Assembly (NCBI GenBank): GCA_964464385.1
Contig: CAYXFZ010000008.1
Location: 1 to 38,546 of the forward strand
Reading direction: 5' to 3'
DNA: 38,546 bases
Source: CAYXFZ01 sp964464385
GTDB taxonomy: Bacteria; Planctomycetota; UBA1135
The notes below the pieces were generated by a model. That model searched no databases and had not been told where the DNA came from. It saw only the letters and a list, made by a program, of their open reading frames with translations. Shown in pieces: positions 37,795 to 38,546 of this stretch. The position numbers were made by a program, and so were the translations under genes. How positions within the stretch are numbered: the stretch's first letter is position 1; the number at the start of each line of letters is the position of its first letter.

Positions 37795-38546
37795 GGTTTT
37801 TATGGAGTTTGGGGGTTTCCGGGTGGTCTCCCGTAGATTACTACTTGGGCGAATGGCCGTTGGCCCATTTTAGGATTGGTTTCGATTTGGATGAACAGGT
37901 TTGAAGATTCGTCCCATCTGAATGAGAAGGAATGGGATTTGGCTTGGGTTTGGCTGCTCGGTTCCTCAGCACTACTTTCTGTTTGGACTTCCTCCGACCC
38001 TGGGAACTTTTACTGCTACTCACCGGCACCCAATGAATGTGTCTATTTCATGGAAGAAAAAGCCGCAGGGCTCCTACCCCGGGTTAACGCCCTAATATAA
38101 AAGCTCTCCAGCGAATCGTCCTGACCATCTGTGCAGAAACTGTGAAAAGTAAGGAGGTTTGATGGTCATTCATGGAGGGCCTCCGACCTCATCCGTCTCC
38201 TACCTAAGTTGATTAAATAACTGGGCCGATGGCGATAAACGCCTTCGTTACAATCACTTGCCTAACCACCTGAAGTTAGTTTTCTAAACCGAAGGTCACA
38301 CGTCCAAATCGTGTCGGGGACACAACTTCTATTATCGAATCAAAGAAATGCGCACGATATCCTGATTTGTGCATTTCTACGCTCTAATGCGGCATACTCC
38401 AAGCCAACTTAAGCCCACGACCATACAGCTCAGACTAGCCGTAGAGCCGAATGAAAAGTCGAGAGCAATCGAGGCCGGCCAACTGATAGCAACCGAAATC
38501 AGGCTAAGTGAAACGGTGCGACGCAAATAAGGGACAATTCCGGGCT
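37795..38546. other. Gene-free window end with a tRNA fragment
   Basis: About 750 bases with no convincing gene. Frames at 37876-38100 and 38387-38530 (74 and 47 codons) have no recognisable family. It contains the third tRNA-Arg fragment (38281-38321) and an imperfect inverted repeat around 38345-38379 (AGAAATGCGCAC against TGTGCATTTCT) without a T-run. Confidence 0.55.
38281..38321 (+). repeat. Copy of the tRNA-Arg 3' half (att-like copy 3)
   Basis: 41 bases from the anticodon loop to the end of the acceptor stem, 38 identical to the complete tRNA (changes in the loop and in the T-loop). The CCA end is replaced by CACAA and the following flank does not resemble the other two copies. Confidence 0.88.

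Noticed and set aside
37876..38100. 74-codon plus frame
   Set aside because: No family resemblance and no start signal.
38387..38530. 47-codon plus frame near the window end
   Set aside because: Its composition is not implausible for a protein, but there is no SD, no motif and no context to support it.

Overview
The window looks like a chromosomal segment from a member of the PVC superphylum, most likely a planctomycete. This is inferred from gene content, not from a marker gene. Pointers are a giant PVC-type CxxCH cytochrome fused to a ThuA domain (12471-15806), a sigma factor paired with a vWA protein carrying an anti-sigma-like N-terminus (18640-21758), many secreted or lipid-anchored proteins, and a 101-102 residue C-terminal domain shared by four otherwise unrelated exported proteins. 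Many starts lack a clear Shine-Dalgarno site, and GTG and TTG starts occur.

Layout. 1-254 is the tail of an amidohydrolase. 180-10429 is a long minus-strand run: a deiodinase-like protein with an in-frame UGA (predicted selenocysteine), a secreted protein with a strong terminator, mtnP, an Asp-box protein, a KDPG-type aldolase, a secreted glycosidase-like protein, mtnA and a cupin. mtnA and mtnP belong to methylthioadenosine salvage. 10428-15806 is a plus-strand operon: the two halves of the plant Tm-1 protein as separate genes, followed by the PVC cytochrome. Its first start codon overlaps the cupin start codon head to head. 15886-18249 holds a terminator, a secreted protein and a MORN-repeat lipoprotein, all on the minus strand. 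18297-18635 is a phosphoesterase remnant. 18640-21758 is the sigma factor/vWA pair, and 21855-22757 an exported endonuclease/exonuclease/phosphatase protein.

22775-30873 is a reductive pyrimidine degradation cluster. In pathway order it holds an NCS1 nucleobase permease, cytosine deaminase, PreA-type dihydropyrimidine dehydrogenase, dihydropyrimidinase, beta-ureidopropionase, a class III aminotransferase and a (methyl)malonate-semialdehyde dehydrogenase. Together they would take cytosine or uracil to beta-alanine and then acetyl-CoA. The PreA has no iron-sulfur domain and no PreT partner is present here. A secreted alpha/beta hydrolase is translationally coupled to the deaminase.

32656-38546 starts with tRNA-Arg(CCU). 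Two further copies of the tRNA's 3' half, each starting in the anticodon loop, lie at 36433 and 38281. This is the pattern left by elements integrating at a tRNA. No integrase is visible. The cargo is a polymorphic beta-helix protein, a tiny zinc-ribbon-like protein, a class V aminotransferase and a kelch protein. Function calls are from motif recognition only; no database search was run.
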